From Saprospiraceae bacterium (GTDB taxonomy: Bacteria; Bacteroidota; Bacteroidia; Chitinophagales; Saprospiraceae), in assembly GCA_015490715.1 (NCBI GenBank), contig WFXH01000087.1:1-46967 (forward strand): a stretch of DNA of 46,967 nt. Reading direction: 5' to 3'. Numbering within the stretch: position 1 is the stretch's first letter; each line of letters opens with the position of its first letter. The notes beneath the pieces were generated by a model that did no database searches, was not told where the DNA came from, and saw nothing but the letters and a program-made list of their open reading frames with translations. This document shows, piece by piece, positions 1-8,296 of this stretch. The position numbers and the translations under genes were made by a program.

Positions 1-1
1 G

Positions 2-229
2 CTTAACTATACGGGGTTGGAACGGCATCAGGTCCTGTCTCACAGGATGGTACATGCGCGATTGTATCGGCTTCGTACTATGGAGGGGATGCAGGTGCAA
101 GATTTCATACAACGCATCGCCACAAAGGGTTTATGGGCTGATGCCGATCAATTGAAGATGTTACCCATGTCGAAGCTGATGGACTCCTATCGTCGGTGGT
201 GGCTGGGGCAGCTTACTCAGTCGCTATAA
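2..229 (+). CDS. C-terminal fragment of an unidentified protein
   Basis: The frame is open from the left edge of the window to a TAA at 227-229, so this is the last ~75 residues of a gene that starts outside. The visible part is basic and probably helical (RLRTMEGMQVQDFIQRIA, then MDSYRRWWLGQLTQSL). There is no membrane segment, cysteine pair or motif I recognise, so no function is given. An internal TTG at 17 is not a credible start because the frame continues upstream of it. Its last 13 bases overlap tail-to-tail with the minus-strand gene ending at 217. Confidence 0.6.
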   Translation, partial: LNYTGLERHQVLSHRMVHARLYRLRTMEGMQVQDFIQRIATKGLWADADQLKMLPMSKLMDSYRRWWLGQLTQSL

Positions 230-828
230 GCGAATTTTTTCAATTTGTCGACGAATCGTTGGGCTGCATGATAGCTCGTCTTTTTGCGGCTAAAGACCGC
301 TTTGAGGCGGTCCATTAGATGTTGGCGCATGATGTAAGAGGGGAATGGTTTTGCGATGGAAGCTCCATCGAGAGTGCGAAATTGAAACACTTCGAGCTTT
401 TGCTCGGCAGAAATACCGGGATAGGCGATAATGGTCTGAGTGGTGATGGCTTGTTGCGGGAGGGGCTTGCCCAGGGTGTCTATAAAGCAGGGATACGTGC
501 CGGGGCTTTTGAGCTGGTAGAGTGCCGTGTCCCATGCGAGTAGTATGCGATGAAACGGCCAGTGTTTGACGATGGTGGCGGCAAAATCTCTCAGATTGGA
601 TTTTTGCAGGTAGCTGTAATGCGTTTTGAGTTTTTCGATGCGCTTGCGCTGCGAGGGATGGTCAGCTGTGGCGGCAAGGCTATCTAAGTAGTGTATCGTG
701 CGAATATGCGAAGGCAGAGCGAGGATTAGTGTACCGGTGCGCAAGTATTCACGAGCGGAGTCGGCGGGGAGGGTTGTGGTCTTTTGCGCACGCGTGGGGT
801 AGCTGAGGAGTACAATAGCAAGGAGCAT
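217..828 (-). CDS. Small secreted protein of unknown function
   Basis: About 203 residues. It begins with a hydrophobic signal peptide (MLLAIVLLSYPTRAQ, cleavage likely after TRA), followed by a soluble, mixed, partly basic domain with no cysteines and no sorting domain. The N-terminal part around RKRIEKLKTHYSYLQ looks helical. I do not recognise a family. A longer start at 861 would put eleven residues ahead of the signal peptide; 828 gives a cleaner signal sequence, but the choice is not settled. A CAAAGCTA (minus-strand TAGCTTTG) at 903-910 is a plausible -7 box. The gene is divergent from the glycosyltransferase at 947 and overlaps the preceding plus-strand gene by 13 nt at its 3' end. 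Confidence 0.6.
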   Translation of the reverse strand: MLLAIVLLSYPTRAQKTTTLPADSAREYLRTGTLILALPSHIRTIHYLDSLAATADHPSQRKRIEKLKTHYSYLQKSNLRDFAATIVKHWPFHRILLAWDTALYQLKSPGTYPCFIDTLGKPLPQQAITTQTIIAYPGISAEQKLEVFQFRTLDGASIAKPFPSYIMRQHLMDRLKAVFSRKKTSYHAAQRFVDKLKKFAYSD

Positions 829-868
829 AACCTTGTGAAGGTCGACTGGGGGAGTGTACATGGTTATC

Positions 869-876
869 TATATTTG
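869..876 (+). promoter_or_regulatory. Candidate Bacteroidota -7 box (TATATTTG)
   Basis: This is an exact match to TAnnTTTG, 70 nt before the ATG of the family 2 glycosyltransferase. No TTG -33 element sits at the usual 17-23 nt spacing, so support is partial. It lies back-to-back with a minus-strand box at 903-910. Confidence 0.35.
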
Positions 877-902
877 TTGTGGTTGTGGCATAGGTATCGA
901 TG

Positions 903-910
903 CAAAGCTA
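903..910 (-). promoter_or_regulatory. Candidate Bacteroidota -7 box (TAGCTTTG)
   Basis: Minus-strand TAnnTTTG match upstream of the small secreted protein gene. No well-spaced -33 TTG is seen. Initiation about 7 nt downstream would place the RNA start near 896, upstream of both candidate start codons. Confidence 0.3.
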
Positions 911-946
911 CGCGATAGGGATCAATGTGGAAATGAACGAGTGAAC

Positions 947-1711
947 ATGTATATGGGGAAGAAGATAGCTGTGGTGATGCCTGCCTACAATGCGGCGCGC
1001 ACATTGGAGCGCACGGTGCGGGAGATACCTGCGATTGTAGATGAAGTCATACTCTGTGATGATGGCAGTGTGGACGACACTGTGCGGATTGCCCGCAAGC
1101 TCGGCATTCCCCATGTGCTGTTGCATCCTCAAAACCGCGGCTATGGCGCCAATCAAAAGACGCTGTATGCTAGGGCACTTGAGCTCCATGCCGACATTGT
1201 CGTGATGCTGCATCCCGATTATCAATACACGCCCAAGCTCATCGTGCCGATGGTGCACATGGTGGCCACGGGATTATATCCCGTCGTACTGGGGAGCCGC
1301 ATTCTGGGCGGTGGCGCCTTGAAGGGGGGCATGCCCCTGTATAAGTACGTAGCCAACCGACTGTTGACATTTGTGCAAAATGTGCTGATGGGACAGAAAC
1401 TCTCCGAATACCACACGGGCTACCGCTGCTTCGATGCAGAGGTGTTGCGCTGCATCGACTTTGAGCACAACAGCGACGGCTTTGTGTTTGACAATGAATT
1501 GCTGGCGCAGGTGTGCTATGCGGGTTATGCCGTAGGCGAGGTGAGCTGTCCTACGCGGTATTTCAAGGAGGCTTCGAGTATCGACTTTTGGAGGAGCGTG
1601 CGTTACGGTATAGGGGTTTTGCGCGTCAGTGTGTTGTATTTTTTGGCGCGATTGGGGCTCGTCCAACCGGCTTTTTTGGTCGATCGCGTGCGAAGGGCTC
1701 AGTTGGACTGA
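947..1711 (+). CDS. Family 2 glycosyltransferase (DPM1/DPG-synthase-like)
   Basis: 254 residues with a GT-A fold glycosyltransferase pattern. It shows KIAVVMPAYNAARTL at the N terminus, the nucleotide-binding DDGSVDDT, RGYGANQKT, the metal-site region ADIVVMLHPDYQYTP, the acceptor-side GSRILGGG, and EYHTGYRCFDAEVL. This arrangement belongs to the dolichyl-phosphate-mannose/glucose synthase-like branch, which moves sugars from nucleotide donors to polyprenyl phosphate or glycans at the cytoplasmic membrane. There is no C-terminal membrane helix pair, so the enzyme is probably peripheral. The frame extends upstream to 854, but that extension is cysteine-rich, unlike the family, and crosses the predicted promoter; 947 (or ATG 953) fits best. 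Its last 13 bases overlap the 3' end of dsbD. The acceptor cannot be told from sequence. Confidence 0.88.
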   Translation: MYMGKKIAVVMPAYNAARTLERTVREIPAIVDEVILCDDGSVDDTVRIARKLGIPHVLLHPQNRGYGANQKTLYARALELHADIVVMLHPDYQYTPKLIVPMVHMVATGLYPVVLGSRILGGGALKGGMPLYKYVANRLLTFVQNVLMGQKLSEYHTGYRCFDAEVLRCIDFEHNSDGFVFDNELLAQVCYAGYAVGEVSCPTRYFKEASSIDFWRSVRYGIGVLRVSVLYFLARLGLVQPAFLVDRVRRAQLD

Positions 1712-4266
1712 CTCTTTTGCTTGGAATTATTGTAATATTCCTGGAAGTGTTTTAAGCCGCATTCTAAGTAGGCGTTGTATTCGTCGGCACCTTCCTTGTA
1801 CCCTCGTGGCTTGGCCAGGACTTTTTCGTCGGGGGTGATCATGACGTAGAGGGGCTGGGTATTTTGCCGGAAGTTGGCGATTTGGAAATCCGACCAGATA
1901 TCGCCTTTTCTGCGCAGTTTTTTGTTTTGCACCTCCGACCATAGCTCTTTGTCAAGTGCGCGCTTGTCGTCGACGTAGAGGGACACCAGTATGAAATCGT
2001 TGTTGAGCTTGTGCCAGACGCGCTTGTCGGTCCAGATGTGTTCTTCCACTTTGCGGCAGTTGACGCATCCGTAGCCGGTAAAGTCGAGCAGGATGGGCTT
2101 GCCGACTTCTTTGGCGTACTCAATGGCCTCGTAGTAATTTTTAAAGCAGTTGAGGTTGTTGGCGCATTTGCCGTAAGAGGGGTATTTGGATTTAATGTCG
2201 GCAGCGACGGAGTCGCTTTTCATAAAGATGTTGTAGTGCGCGGGAGGGGCAAGGCCGCTGAGGGCTTTGAGGGAGTAGTAGGTATGGGTTTGAGGGTTGC
2301 GCAGAAATCCACTGGCCAGGTAGAGGGTGAAGAGTGCGGTGGCAAAGGCGAAAACCTTGCGCGGCAGGGAAATTTTGGGCTTGGGTGGATCGTGTGGAAA
2401 GCGTATCCAACCAAACAGATAAGCTGCCATGGCCCCGAAGATCAAGATCCAGATCAGCATAAAGGTCTCGTACTTGAGTATTCCCCAGTGCATAGTCATA
2501 TCGGCTACGGAGAGGAACTTGAAGGCCAGCGCCAGCTCGAGAAATCCGAGCACGACTTTGACGGTGTTCATCCACCCACCCGATCGGGGCAGGCTGTTGA
2601 GCCAGGCCGGAAAGGCTGCGAAAAGCCCAAAGGGCAGTGCAAGGGCCAGCGAAAAACCGAGCATGACAAAAAACGGCCCAACCATCGATGTGGTGGCCGA
2701 CTGTACGAGTGCAGCTCCAATGATGGGACCCGTACAGGAAAAAGACACTATGGCTAAGGTGAAAGCCATGAAGAATATGCCGATATACCCCCCTCGCTCG
2801 GCCAGTGCATCCGTCTTGCTGGCCCACGAGCTCGGCAGGGTCAATTCGAAAAACCCGAAAAACGACAGCGCGAAGATGACAAAGATGACGAAGAACAATA
2901 CGTTGGCAAAGGCATTGGTCGATAGGTCATTGAGTGCTGTGGCACCGAAAAACAGGGTAATAAGCAGGCCCAGGCCGACATAGATTACTACGATGGACAA
3001 ACCGTACAGTATACCGTTGCGCAATCCCGACTTTCGGTCCTTACTGCCCTTGGTGAAGTACGACACCGTCAGTGGCACCATGGGGAAAACACAGGGAGTG
3101 AGCAAAGCCAATAGCCCACCGATAAAACCAAATAAAAAGGTGTACAACAGGCTTTTATCTCGGACGACATCTTCCTCGCCGCAGTCACCTAAGGGGGTTT
3201 TGTACGTCTTGAGGAGGCTTTCGCGCCGCTGGTCAATGCGTTCACCGTTGATCAATACATTATTTTCTGTCTCCTTGGATGCGTGATCTTCTGCATGCGC
3301 AGAGGGATATAGCTCAAATGGGACCAACTCTGGGGGCAGACATCGCTTATCGTCGCAGGTCATGAATTCCAGTTCCCCGGTGATGGGTTTTGTACTGTCC
3401 TTGACCACCAGCTGCTGGCGAAACTGTACTTCTTCTTTGTACTTGACTATGGGAATTCCGAAGATGGGATCCACTCCACTGATGCGATGGGGCCCGGATT
3501 CCTCAAGCTGGCCAGTGGGATAATAGGCCTCGCTCTTCTCAAAGGTCACCGAGGTTGGTATAGGACCTTCGCCCTCGATTCGGTTGGAGTAGACGTACCA
3601 ACCCTTGTCGATGTGCGCCGTGAAGAGGGCCTGATATAGGGTGTCGGAGAGTTTTTGGAGGGAGAAGTTCCATTTGACGGGCTTGAGAATCCCACCGTTG
3701 TCGTCTGCTGGTGGGGCTGAGTTTTCCTTTGGTGGTGAGGAATTTATTGGAGTGGAGGGATTGTTGATGGTGTTCTTCGTAGGTTTATCACTGCCTTTTT
3801 TGTTGTTGTTAAAATGTAGTGTAAATTCGTAATCGGTGGGGGGCAGGCACATTTTGTCGTTGCAGCTCATGTAGGTGAGGTATCCCGTAACGGGAGTGGT
3901 GGGGTCGAGTACTTCGATGATCTGCTCGAGCTGCAGTTTTTTCTTGTACTTGGTCACCAGGATATTGTCGAAGAGGGGCTCGCGGCCGACGATTTTATCC
4001 CCTATCTCGGTCCACGGTTTGGGTAGTCGAAAAGTGGAGGAACTGTCAAAATGCAGTGTAGTAGGAATCGGCCCGTCGGGTTCGGTCTCCTTGGAGTAGA
4101 TTGCCCAGCCATCGTCGATTGTAGCGGTAAAGACGACTTTGTACAGTTGGTCATTGAGGTGTTGCACCTCGTGTGACCATTTTACAGGGTTGACGATTTT
4201 ATCTTGTCCGTGTATTTCTCCCCAAGAGTACAGGATGAAGAACAGGAGCCACAAGCGTTTCCTCAT
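1699..4266 (-). CDS. dsbD: Thiol:disulfide interchange protein DsbD with duplicated N-terminal domain
   Basis: 855 residues against about 565 in E. coli. DsbD carries electrons from cytoplasmic thioredoxin across the inner membrane to periplasmic thiol proteins. Order: signal peptide (1-20); alpha domain 1 (about 24-150) with a Cys pair in YMSCNDKMCLPP; a Ser/Pro/Asn linker; alpha domain 2 (about 196-325) with FMTCDDKRCLPP; a membrane core with the key cysteines in TPCVFPMVPLTVSYF and SFSCTGPIIG; and a C-terminal thioredoxin-like gamma domain with GYGCVNCRKVE. All redox cysteines are present. The two alpha domains clearly repeat each other (NPVKW / KPVKW starts, DDGWAIYS / DKGWYVYS, GPIPT in both), and the extra copy explains the length. 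It lies 80 nt downstream of purQ on the same strand, possibly co-transcribed. Confidence 0.95.
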   Translation of the reverse strand: MRKRLWLLFFILYSWGEIHGQDKIVNPVKWSHEVQHLNDQLYKVVFTATIDDGWAIYSKETEPDGPIPTTLHFDSSSTFRLPKPWTEIGDKIVGREPLFDNILVTKYKKKLQLEQIIEVLDPTTPVTGYLTYMSCNDKMCLPPTDYEFTLHFNNNKKGSDKPTKNTINNPSTPINSSPPKENSAPPADDNGGILKPVKWNFSLQKLSDTLYQALFTAHIDKGWYVYSNRIEGEGPIPTSVTFEKSEAYYPTGQLEESGPHRISGVDPIFGIPIVKYKEEVQFRQQLVVKDSTKPITGELEFMTCDDKRCLPPELVPFELYPSAHAEDHASKETENNVLINGERIDQRRESLLKTYKTPLGDCGEEDVVRDKSLLYTFLFGFIGGLLALLTPCVFPMVPLTVSYFTKGSKDRKSGLRNGILYGLSIVVIYVGLGLLITLFFGATALNDLSTNAFANVLFFVIFVIFALSFFGFFELTLPSSWASKTDALAERGGYIGIFFMAFTLAIVSFSCTGPIIGAALVQSATTSMVGPFFVMLGFSLALALPFGLFAAFPAWLNSLPRSGGWMNTVKVVLGFLELALAFKFLSVADMTMHWGILKYETFMLIWILIFGAMAAYLFGWIRFPHDPPKPKISLPRKVFAFATALFTLYLASGFLRNPQTHTYYSLKALSGLAPPAHYNIFMKSDSVAADIKSKYPSYGKCANNLNCFKNYYEAIEYAKEVGKPILLDFTGYGCVNCRKVEEHIWTDKRVWHKLNNDFILVSLYVDDKRALDKELWSEVQNKKLRRKGDIWSDFQIANFRQNTQPLYVMITPDEKVLAKPRGYKEGADEYNAYLECGLKHFQEYYNNSKQKSQSN

Positions 4267-4346
4267 ACGACGACGTTTTCGGTCTTATGCGCTTTATTAT
4301 CAGCTCAATAAACGGCAGTTTTTGCGCATTTGGTATAATGCGAGGG

Positions 4347-5069
4347 CTATTGATTGGCCTGGGAGGTCGAATATGTGCGCTGTGTCACCAGCGATTGGAA
4401 GAGATAGATTCCGTCGGTGCTGCCGAGCAATGCTTCGCAGGCACGTTCGGGATGGGGCATGAGGCCAAACACGTTGAAGGAGGCATTGGCGATACCTGCA
4501 ATATGTTCTACAGAGCCGTTGGGGTTGGCCTGCGGCGTGCATTGGCTATCTTCGTCACAGTATTGTAAGAGGATTTGGCCTCGGGCACGCATGGTATTTA
4601 AAACATCTGGTGGGCAGTAATAGCGCCCTTCGGCATGGGCAATTGGAATGACGAGCGGGCGGTCAAGCGGTGCTGCACGTGTGAAGGGAGTATCGGGATT
4701 GGATACGCGCAGGTAGACGGGCTTGCAGATAAAACGCTGGTGGTGATTGGGCAAAAGGGCTCCGGGCAAGAGCCCCGCTTCGCACAATATCTGAAAGCCA
4801 TTGCATATGCCGATCAACGTTCCTCCTGCTTTAACGAAGTTTCGGATAGGTCCCATAATACGCGCAAAGCGAGCGATCGCACCAGCACGTAGGTAATCGC
4901 CGTAGGAAAACCCTCCCGGCAAGACGATACAATCTTCTGGTCCGAGACCGGATAATTCCGTTTCGTCGTGCCAGAGACGCACGACTTCAAAGCCAAGTAC
5001 CCTTTCCAGAGCATAAGCGACATCGTCGTCACAGTTGGAGCCGGGAAAAGTCACCACACCAAAACGCAT
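4347..5069 (-). CDS. purQ: Phosphoribosylformylglycinamidine synthase, glutaminase subunit PurQ
   Basis: 240 residues, normal for the small PurQ subunit. It hydrolyses glutamine and passes ammonia to PurL in the fourth step of de novo purine synthesis (FGAR to FGAM). Class I amidotransferase signatures: FPGSNCDDD near the start, PGGFSYGDYLRAGAIA, the nucleophile Cys89 in GICNGFQIL, and the catalytic His/Glu region GLMPHPERA near the C terminus. PIAHAEGRYY is also present. The gene starts only 6 nt after the upstream membrane protein ends, so they probably share a transcript. No purL or purS is in the window, so the partner is encoded elsewhere. Confidence 0.96.
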   Translation of the reverse strand: MRFGVVTFPGSNCDDDVAYALERVLGFEVVRLWHDETELSGLGPEDCIVLPGGFSYGDYLRAGAIARFARIMGPIRNFVKAGGTLIGICNGFQILCEAGLLPGALLPNHHQRFICKPVYLRVSNPDTPFTRAAPLDRPLVIPIAHAEGRYYCPPDVLNTMRARGQILLQYCDEDSQCTPQANPNGSVEHIAGIANASFNVFGLMPHPERACEALLGSTDGIYLFQSLVTQRTYSTSQANQ

Positions 5070-5075
5070 AGACCG

Positions 5076-6059
5076 CTAAGCATTTAACTGAATGTGCTGT
5101 AAATATACGACCGCACCCAATAGGGCGAGGTGCAAGATTTCCACTACCGTCCAATTTTTCACCTGTACCGTAGCCAGACCAAGACCGGTAGCAGTAAAAA
5201 CTGCCAGGAGTAGCAAAAATTGGGTCTCAAAATGACTGAGGGATAGAAAGCACAACAGAGCAAAGGCCATGAGCCACCAAAATGCCGTCCACTTTTTCCG
5301 CTGTTTGTAGACCATGCGCAATTTTCTTCTTCTAAACGATAGAAGGAATATTCCCATCACGGCGATATACAGCAAGAGCACGTAGCTGTCTGTTGGACGA
5401 ATGGGGCTATAGAACACCTCAAGACCAGGAGCATCGGGCAAGCTACTTTTCCATAGGTCGGGATTTTGTAGCACGACGGCTACTACGCCGATCAGATAAT
5501 AGACCACTACAAATCCGCCAAGCCATTGGAAGAACAATTTCATACTTAAATTTCTCAACAAGAGCAGTCCCAGCGGAACCCACCACAACAGGTGAAAGTA
5601 GGGCGGATACAACAGTGCGGCAATGGCCAGAGCAAACCCGCTATTGAACAAGTATCTGGCGGTGTAAAATTTTTCGCCGATGTAAAAGAAATGGTGTAGA
5701 GAATACAGCACAAAGGTAAGGCCTATCGCCGCTGGACCGGCCTGGAGTTGTTCCAGAGTTAGTGAGCTGAGGGGGATGAAAAAAAGGCCGGGCAGTAGCG
5801 TTGAGCGGTCGGTGAAACGGTGGACGATAAAAAACTTGTTGAGCCAGACAGCCTGGATAAACACCAAGAGGGTGGCGAAGATAGCGGAAAATAGTGGGTG
5901 CTTATATAGAAAGGCATCTACTATTTCATACAGAGGGCCCTTGATGGCGTATCGGACCGGTACTGCAAAGAGGAGCCCTTGAAGTCGTACCAGTACGGCA
6001 TACGGCAGTAACAGCAACATGTAATACCAGAGGGGGCGTCGGAGGAGAGCTACTATCAC
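5076..6059 (-). CDS. DUF6427-like polytopic membrane protein
   Basis: 327 residues, almost entirely hydrophobic helices. I count about ten possible membrane segments, starting with WYYMLLLLPYAVLVRLQGLLF and ending with a cluster near WWLMAFALLCFLSLSHF. There are no catalytic motifs. Overall pattern and position resemble the Bacteroidota-specific DUF6427 family, whose role is unknown; this assignment rests on recall of family shape, not a search. A minus-strand box TAATTTTG (CAAAATTA on plus, 6081-6088) lies just upstream of the start. It is tightly followed by purQ. Confidence 0.7.
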   Translation of the reverse strand: MIVALLRRPLWYYMLLLLPYAVLVRLQGLLFAVPVRYAIKGPLYEIVDAFLYKHPLFSAIFATLLVFIQAVWLNKFFIVHRFTDRSTLLPGLFFIPLSSLTLEQLQAGPAAIGLTFVLYSLHHFFYIGEKFYTARYLFNSGFALAIAALLYPPYFHLLWWVPLGLLLLRNLSMKLFFQWLGGFVVVYYLIGVVAVVLQNPDLWKSSLPDAPGLEVFYSPIRPTDSYVLLLYIAVMGIFLLSFRRRKLRMVYKQRKKWTAFWWLMAFALLCFLSLSHFETQFLLLLAVFTATGLGLATVQVKNWTVVEILHLALLGAVVYLQHIQLNA

Positions 6060-6080
6060 ACCGTATGCTTATACTTTGAG

Positions 6081-6088
6081 CAAAATTA
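6081..6088 (-). promoter_or_regulatory. Candidate Bacteroidota -7 box (TAATTTTG)
   Basis: Minus-strand TAnnTTTG match 22 nt before the start of the DUF6427-like gene, giving a short leader. No correctly spaced -33 TTG is visible, and the sequence is locally A-rich, so chance occurrence is possible. Confidence 0.3.
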
Positions 6089-6095
6089 CAACAAA

Positions 6096-6959
6096 TCACG
6101 AGGGATGGGGAAAGTGGTCTTTGAGCCAGGCCAGGCTTGCGTGAAGCAGCTGTTGGGCTTGTTGAGGTAGCGTATCAGCTGGTGGGTGGGTACAGCCAAA
6201 GGAATGGCCCATGCCCGGAATCACGGACACATTGGCCCAAGGGAAGAGTTGTTTGAGGTGGAATGCATCTTCTATGGGTACTGTCTCGTCTTGGTCACCA
6301 TGGACGATGTGGATGGGCAACTCGCGTTTGGGTTGGAGTTGGGTGAGGTCCAGGCGGTGTCTGTACTGTATAAAATCGTCGTAGATATCGCGATAGAGCG
6401 GCATATACTGCTCCGTGCGCGAATTGAAGACGTAGACCACGCCATTTTTGTTCCACTCCTGGATGACCTTGTCGTCGACGAATCGATCGAGGCGAGACAC
6501 GGCAGCCCAAGTAGTGACTGAAGTCACTCGCTCGTCTTCGAGTCCCTTAATCAGCACGATGGGGCCGCTGCGGCTATGCCCGATGAGGTGGAGGTAGCGG
6601 TACTGGAGCAGACCCGAGTCCTTTTGGTCGGTGACCCACTGGAGTACTTGTTCGAGGTCGTAAAGCTCTTTGCTGAAGGTGTTATGGCCGAAGGCCTCCA
6701 GATCGGCAAACTCCATCGGCTGGTCGGGGGTGGTGCCGTTGTGCGAGTAGTTGAATTTGATGAAATGGAAGCCCTGCTCGTTCCACCAGAGTGCCATTTG
6801 CTCCCAGCATCCCCAATCTTTGAAGCCCTTAAAGCCGTGACAGAAAACGATGAGGTCAGCGGGGCTGTTGTGAGCAGGGTAGAAGTCCAGTAGTAAGGGT
6901 CGATCATCGGCGCCGTGGAGGAGGACGTTTTTCGAAATTTCCATAGCGGGCATATCCAT
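6096..6959 (-). CDS. Alpha/beta hydrolase (dienelactone hydrolase/esterase-like)
   Basis: 287 residues. The alpha/beta hydrolase catalytic set is visible: oxyanion-side HGFKGFKDWG, nucleophile elbow IGHSRSGP, an Asp in HGDQDETVP, and a His in GMGHSFG. There is no signal peptide, so the enzyme is likely cytoplasmic. The substrate is unknown; the fold covers esterases, thioesterases and peptidases. The frame runs on to 7175, but that extension is Arg/Ser/Lys-rich, unlike the family, and lies inside the divergent polyprenyl synthase gene. ATG 6959 (or 6953) is therefore preferred. The gene ends 36 nt before the DUF6427-like gene starts on the same strand. Confidence 0.85.
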   Translation of the reverse strand: MDMPAMEISKNVLLHGADDRPLLLDFYPAHNSPADLIVFCHGFKGFKDWGCWEQMALWWNEQGFHFIKFNYSHNGTTPDQPMEFADLEAFGHNTFSKELYDLEQVLQWVTDQKDSGLLQYRYLHLIGHSRSGPIVLIKGLEDERVTSVTTWAAVSRLDRFVDDKVIQEWNKNGVVYVFNSRTEQYMPLYRDIYDDFIQYRHRLDLTQLQPKRELPIHIVHGDQDETVPIEDAFHLKQLFPWANVSVIPGMGHSFGCTHPPADTLPQQAQQLLHASLAWLKDHFPHPS

Positions 6960-6997
6960 TTTGGGACATTTGATTAACGCGCTGTGGGATTTCGAAG

Positions 6998-7005
6998 TAT
7001 CTTTG
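6998..7005 (+). promoter_or_regulatory. Candidate Bacteroidota -7 box (TATCTTTG) for polyprenyl synthase
   Basis: Exact TAnnTTTG match between the divergent hydrolase and polyprenyl synthase genes. A TTG at 6970-6972 is 25 nt upstream, slightly too far. Initiation near 7012 would exclude the TTG codons at 6961, 6970 and 7003 as translation starts. Confidence 0.4.
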
Positions 7006-7026
7006 ATAGCCAAATTGTCGAGGCCA

Positions 7027-8010
7027 TTGGAACCATCACGAGCAGTACTGCGAAAGATACGCCGGCCGGTGGAGTCGGAGATGAAGGAGTTTGAAAAGTA
7101 TTTTCGCAACGCCTGTCGTACGCGCGTGCGACTTTTGGATGCGGTGTTGCGCTTTTTACTCCGTCGCAAGGGCAAGCAGATACGGCCGCTCTTGGTATTG
7201 TTGAGCGCTAAAATGCAAGGTCAGGTCAATGAAAAGACCTTAGTCGGGGCTTCATTGGTGGAGATGTTGCACACGGCCACGTTGCTACACGACGATGTGG
7301 TAGACGATGCCGATGTGCGCAGGGGATTTTTTACTATTCGCCGGTGGTTGGGCAATAAGGTGGCTGTGTTGGCAGGAGATTATCTGCTGTCCAGGGGCCT
7401 TCTCCTGGCGCTGGAGCACAATTACAGCGACCTGTTGTATACCCTATCGGATGCCGTCAAGCGGATGAGCGAAAGCGAATTGCTCCAACTCGAAAAGTCT
7501 AAAAAACCCGATTATAGTCTCGATACCTATTACCGCATTATCGAGGGAAAGACCGCCAGTCTGTTCGCTGCTTGTACAGCTATAGGAGCACAATCCTGTC
7601 GGGCTGATGAGGACAGTATTAGGGAGTTTTGGCAATTTGGATTTTTGCTGGGCAAGGCCTTTCAAATACGAGACGACATTTTGGATTTGCGCGGAGGGGC
7701 TTCGGGTAAGACGCGTGCCAATGATTTGAAGCAGTCGAAGATCACCCTCCCTTTTTTGCTGGCCTATCGGGAAAGTTCCCCTGCCGAACAACGCACATAT
7801 CGAAAGCTTCTGCGTACAAAGCGAAAGTCTTCGAAGGTCATTGAACAACTCGTCGAGTGGATAGAGCGGCGCGGAGGTGTCGATAAAAGTGTACAGGTGC
7901 TTGAAGCGTACATCGCACAGTCCAAGAGTTTTTTAACCAGAATGCCATCCTCTCCTGCTCGCGAGGCCATGTGGATGCTCTGTGATTTTGTGGCTTCTCG
8001 TGATTATTAA
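7027..8010 (+). CDS. Polyprenyl diphosphate synthase (trans-isoprenyl diphosphate synthase)
   Basis: About 327 residues. The enzyme chains isopentenyl diphosphate onto an allylic primer to make the long polyprenyl diphosphate of quinone side chains or lipid carriers. Both Asp-rich metal motifs are present: LHDDVVDDADVRRG and FQIRDDILDLRG. The substrate-binding GKQIRP and the EGKTASLFAACTAIGA stretch are also seen. Chain length cannot be read with certainty, but the sequence looks like the octaprenyl/solanesyl type common in Bacteroidota. There is no ATG before 7081. Family members usually have about ten residues before IRRPVESEM, so the TTG at 7027 is the best guess; ATG 7081 would remove conserved sequence. 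Confidence 0.92.
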   Translation: MEPSRAVLRKIRRPVESEMKEFEKYFRNACRTRVRLLDAVLRFLLRRKGKQIRPLLVLLSAKMQGQVNEKTLVGASLVEMLHTATLLHDDVVDDADVRRGFFTIRRWLGNKVAVLAGDYLLSRGLLLALEHNYSDLLYTLSDAVKRMSESELLQLEKSKKPDYSLDTYYRIIEGKTASLFAACTAIGAQSCRADEDSIREFWQFGFLLGKAFQIRDDILDLRGGASGKTRANDLKQSKITLPFLLAYRESSPAEQRTYRKLLRTKRKSSKVIEQLVEWIERRGGVDKSVQVLEAYIAQSKSFLTRMPSSPAREAMWMLCDFVASRDY

Positions 8011-8053
8011 GAGATATCCGCGGAAGGGAACAAAAAAGGCGCTTTGCGCAACC

Positions 8054-8130
8054 TGGTGGTCCCACAAGGACTCGAACCTTGGACCCCCTGATTATGAGTC
8101 AGGTGCTCTAACCAGCTGAGCTATGGGACC
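8054..8130 (-). tRNA. tRNA with CAU anticodon (tRNA-Met, or tRNA-Ile2)
   Basis: Full cloverleaf on the minus strand, 77 nt. Acceptor stem GGTCCCA pairs with TGGGACC, the D arm contains AGCTCAGCTGGTTAGAGC, the anticodon stem CCTGA/TCAGG encloses loop CTCATAA with anticodon CAT (plus-strand 8094-8096), and the T arm contains GGTTCGAGTCC. The 3' CCA is encoded after discriminator A. A paired G1-C72 and the lack of three G-C pairs in the anticodon stem rule out initiator tRNA. Elongator Met and lysidine-modified Ile2 share this anticodon and cannot be separated confidently by eye; Met is the first choice. Confidence 0.93.
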
Positions 8131-8143
8131 GCTTTTGGGATTG

Positions 8144-8151
8144 CAAAAATA
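8144..8151 (-). promoter_or_regulatory. Candidate -7 box (TATTTTTG) upstream of the tRNA
   Basis: Minus-strand TAnnTTTG match about 14 nt before the tRNA 5' end. No -33 TTG at normal spacing. Its position fits a tRNA with a very short 5' leader. Confidence 0.35.
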
Positions 8152-8296
8152 CAATATTTTACACCAATGTCCCTTTTCTGAAACGGAAAACTCCATTATC
8201 GACCCTTTTGTTTTGGATTTGACCTAAGAAATTCTGAACCGAGTACGGGGATTTCCTCCTATATCAGGGGAGTGATCCTCGGGAGGTCTGGTGGTG

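Noticed and set aside
2011-2757. 248-codon plus-strand frame in dsbD
   Set aside because: Antisense shadow of the dsbD membrane and thioredoxin domains.
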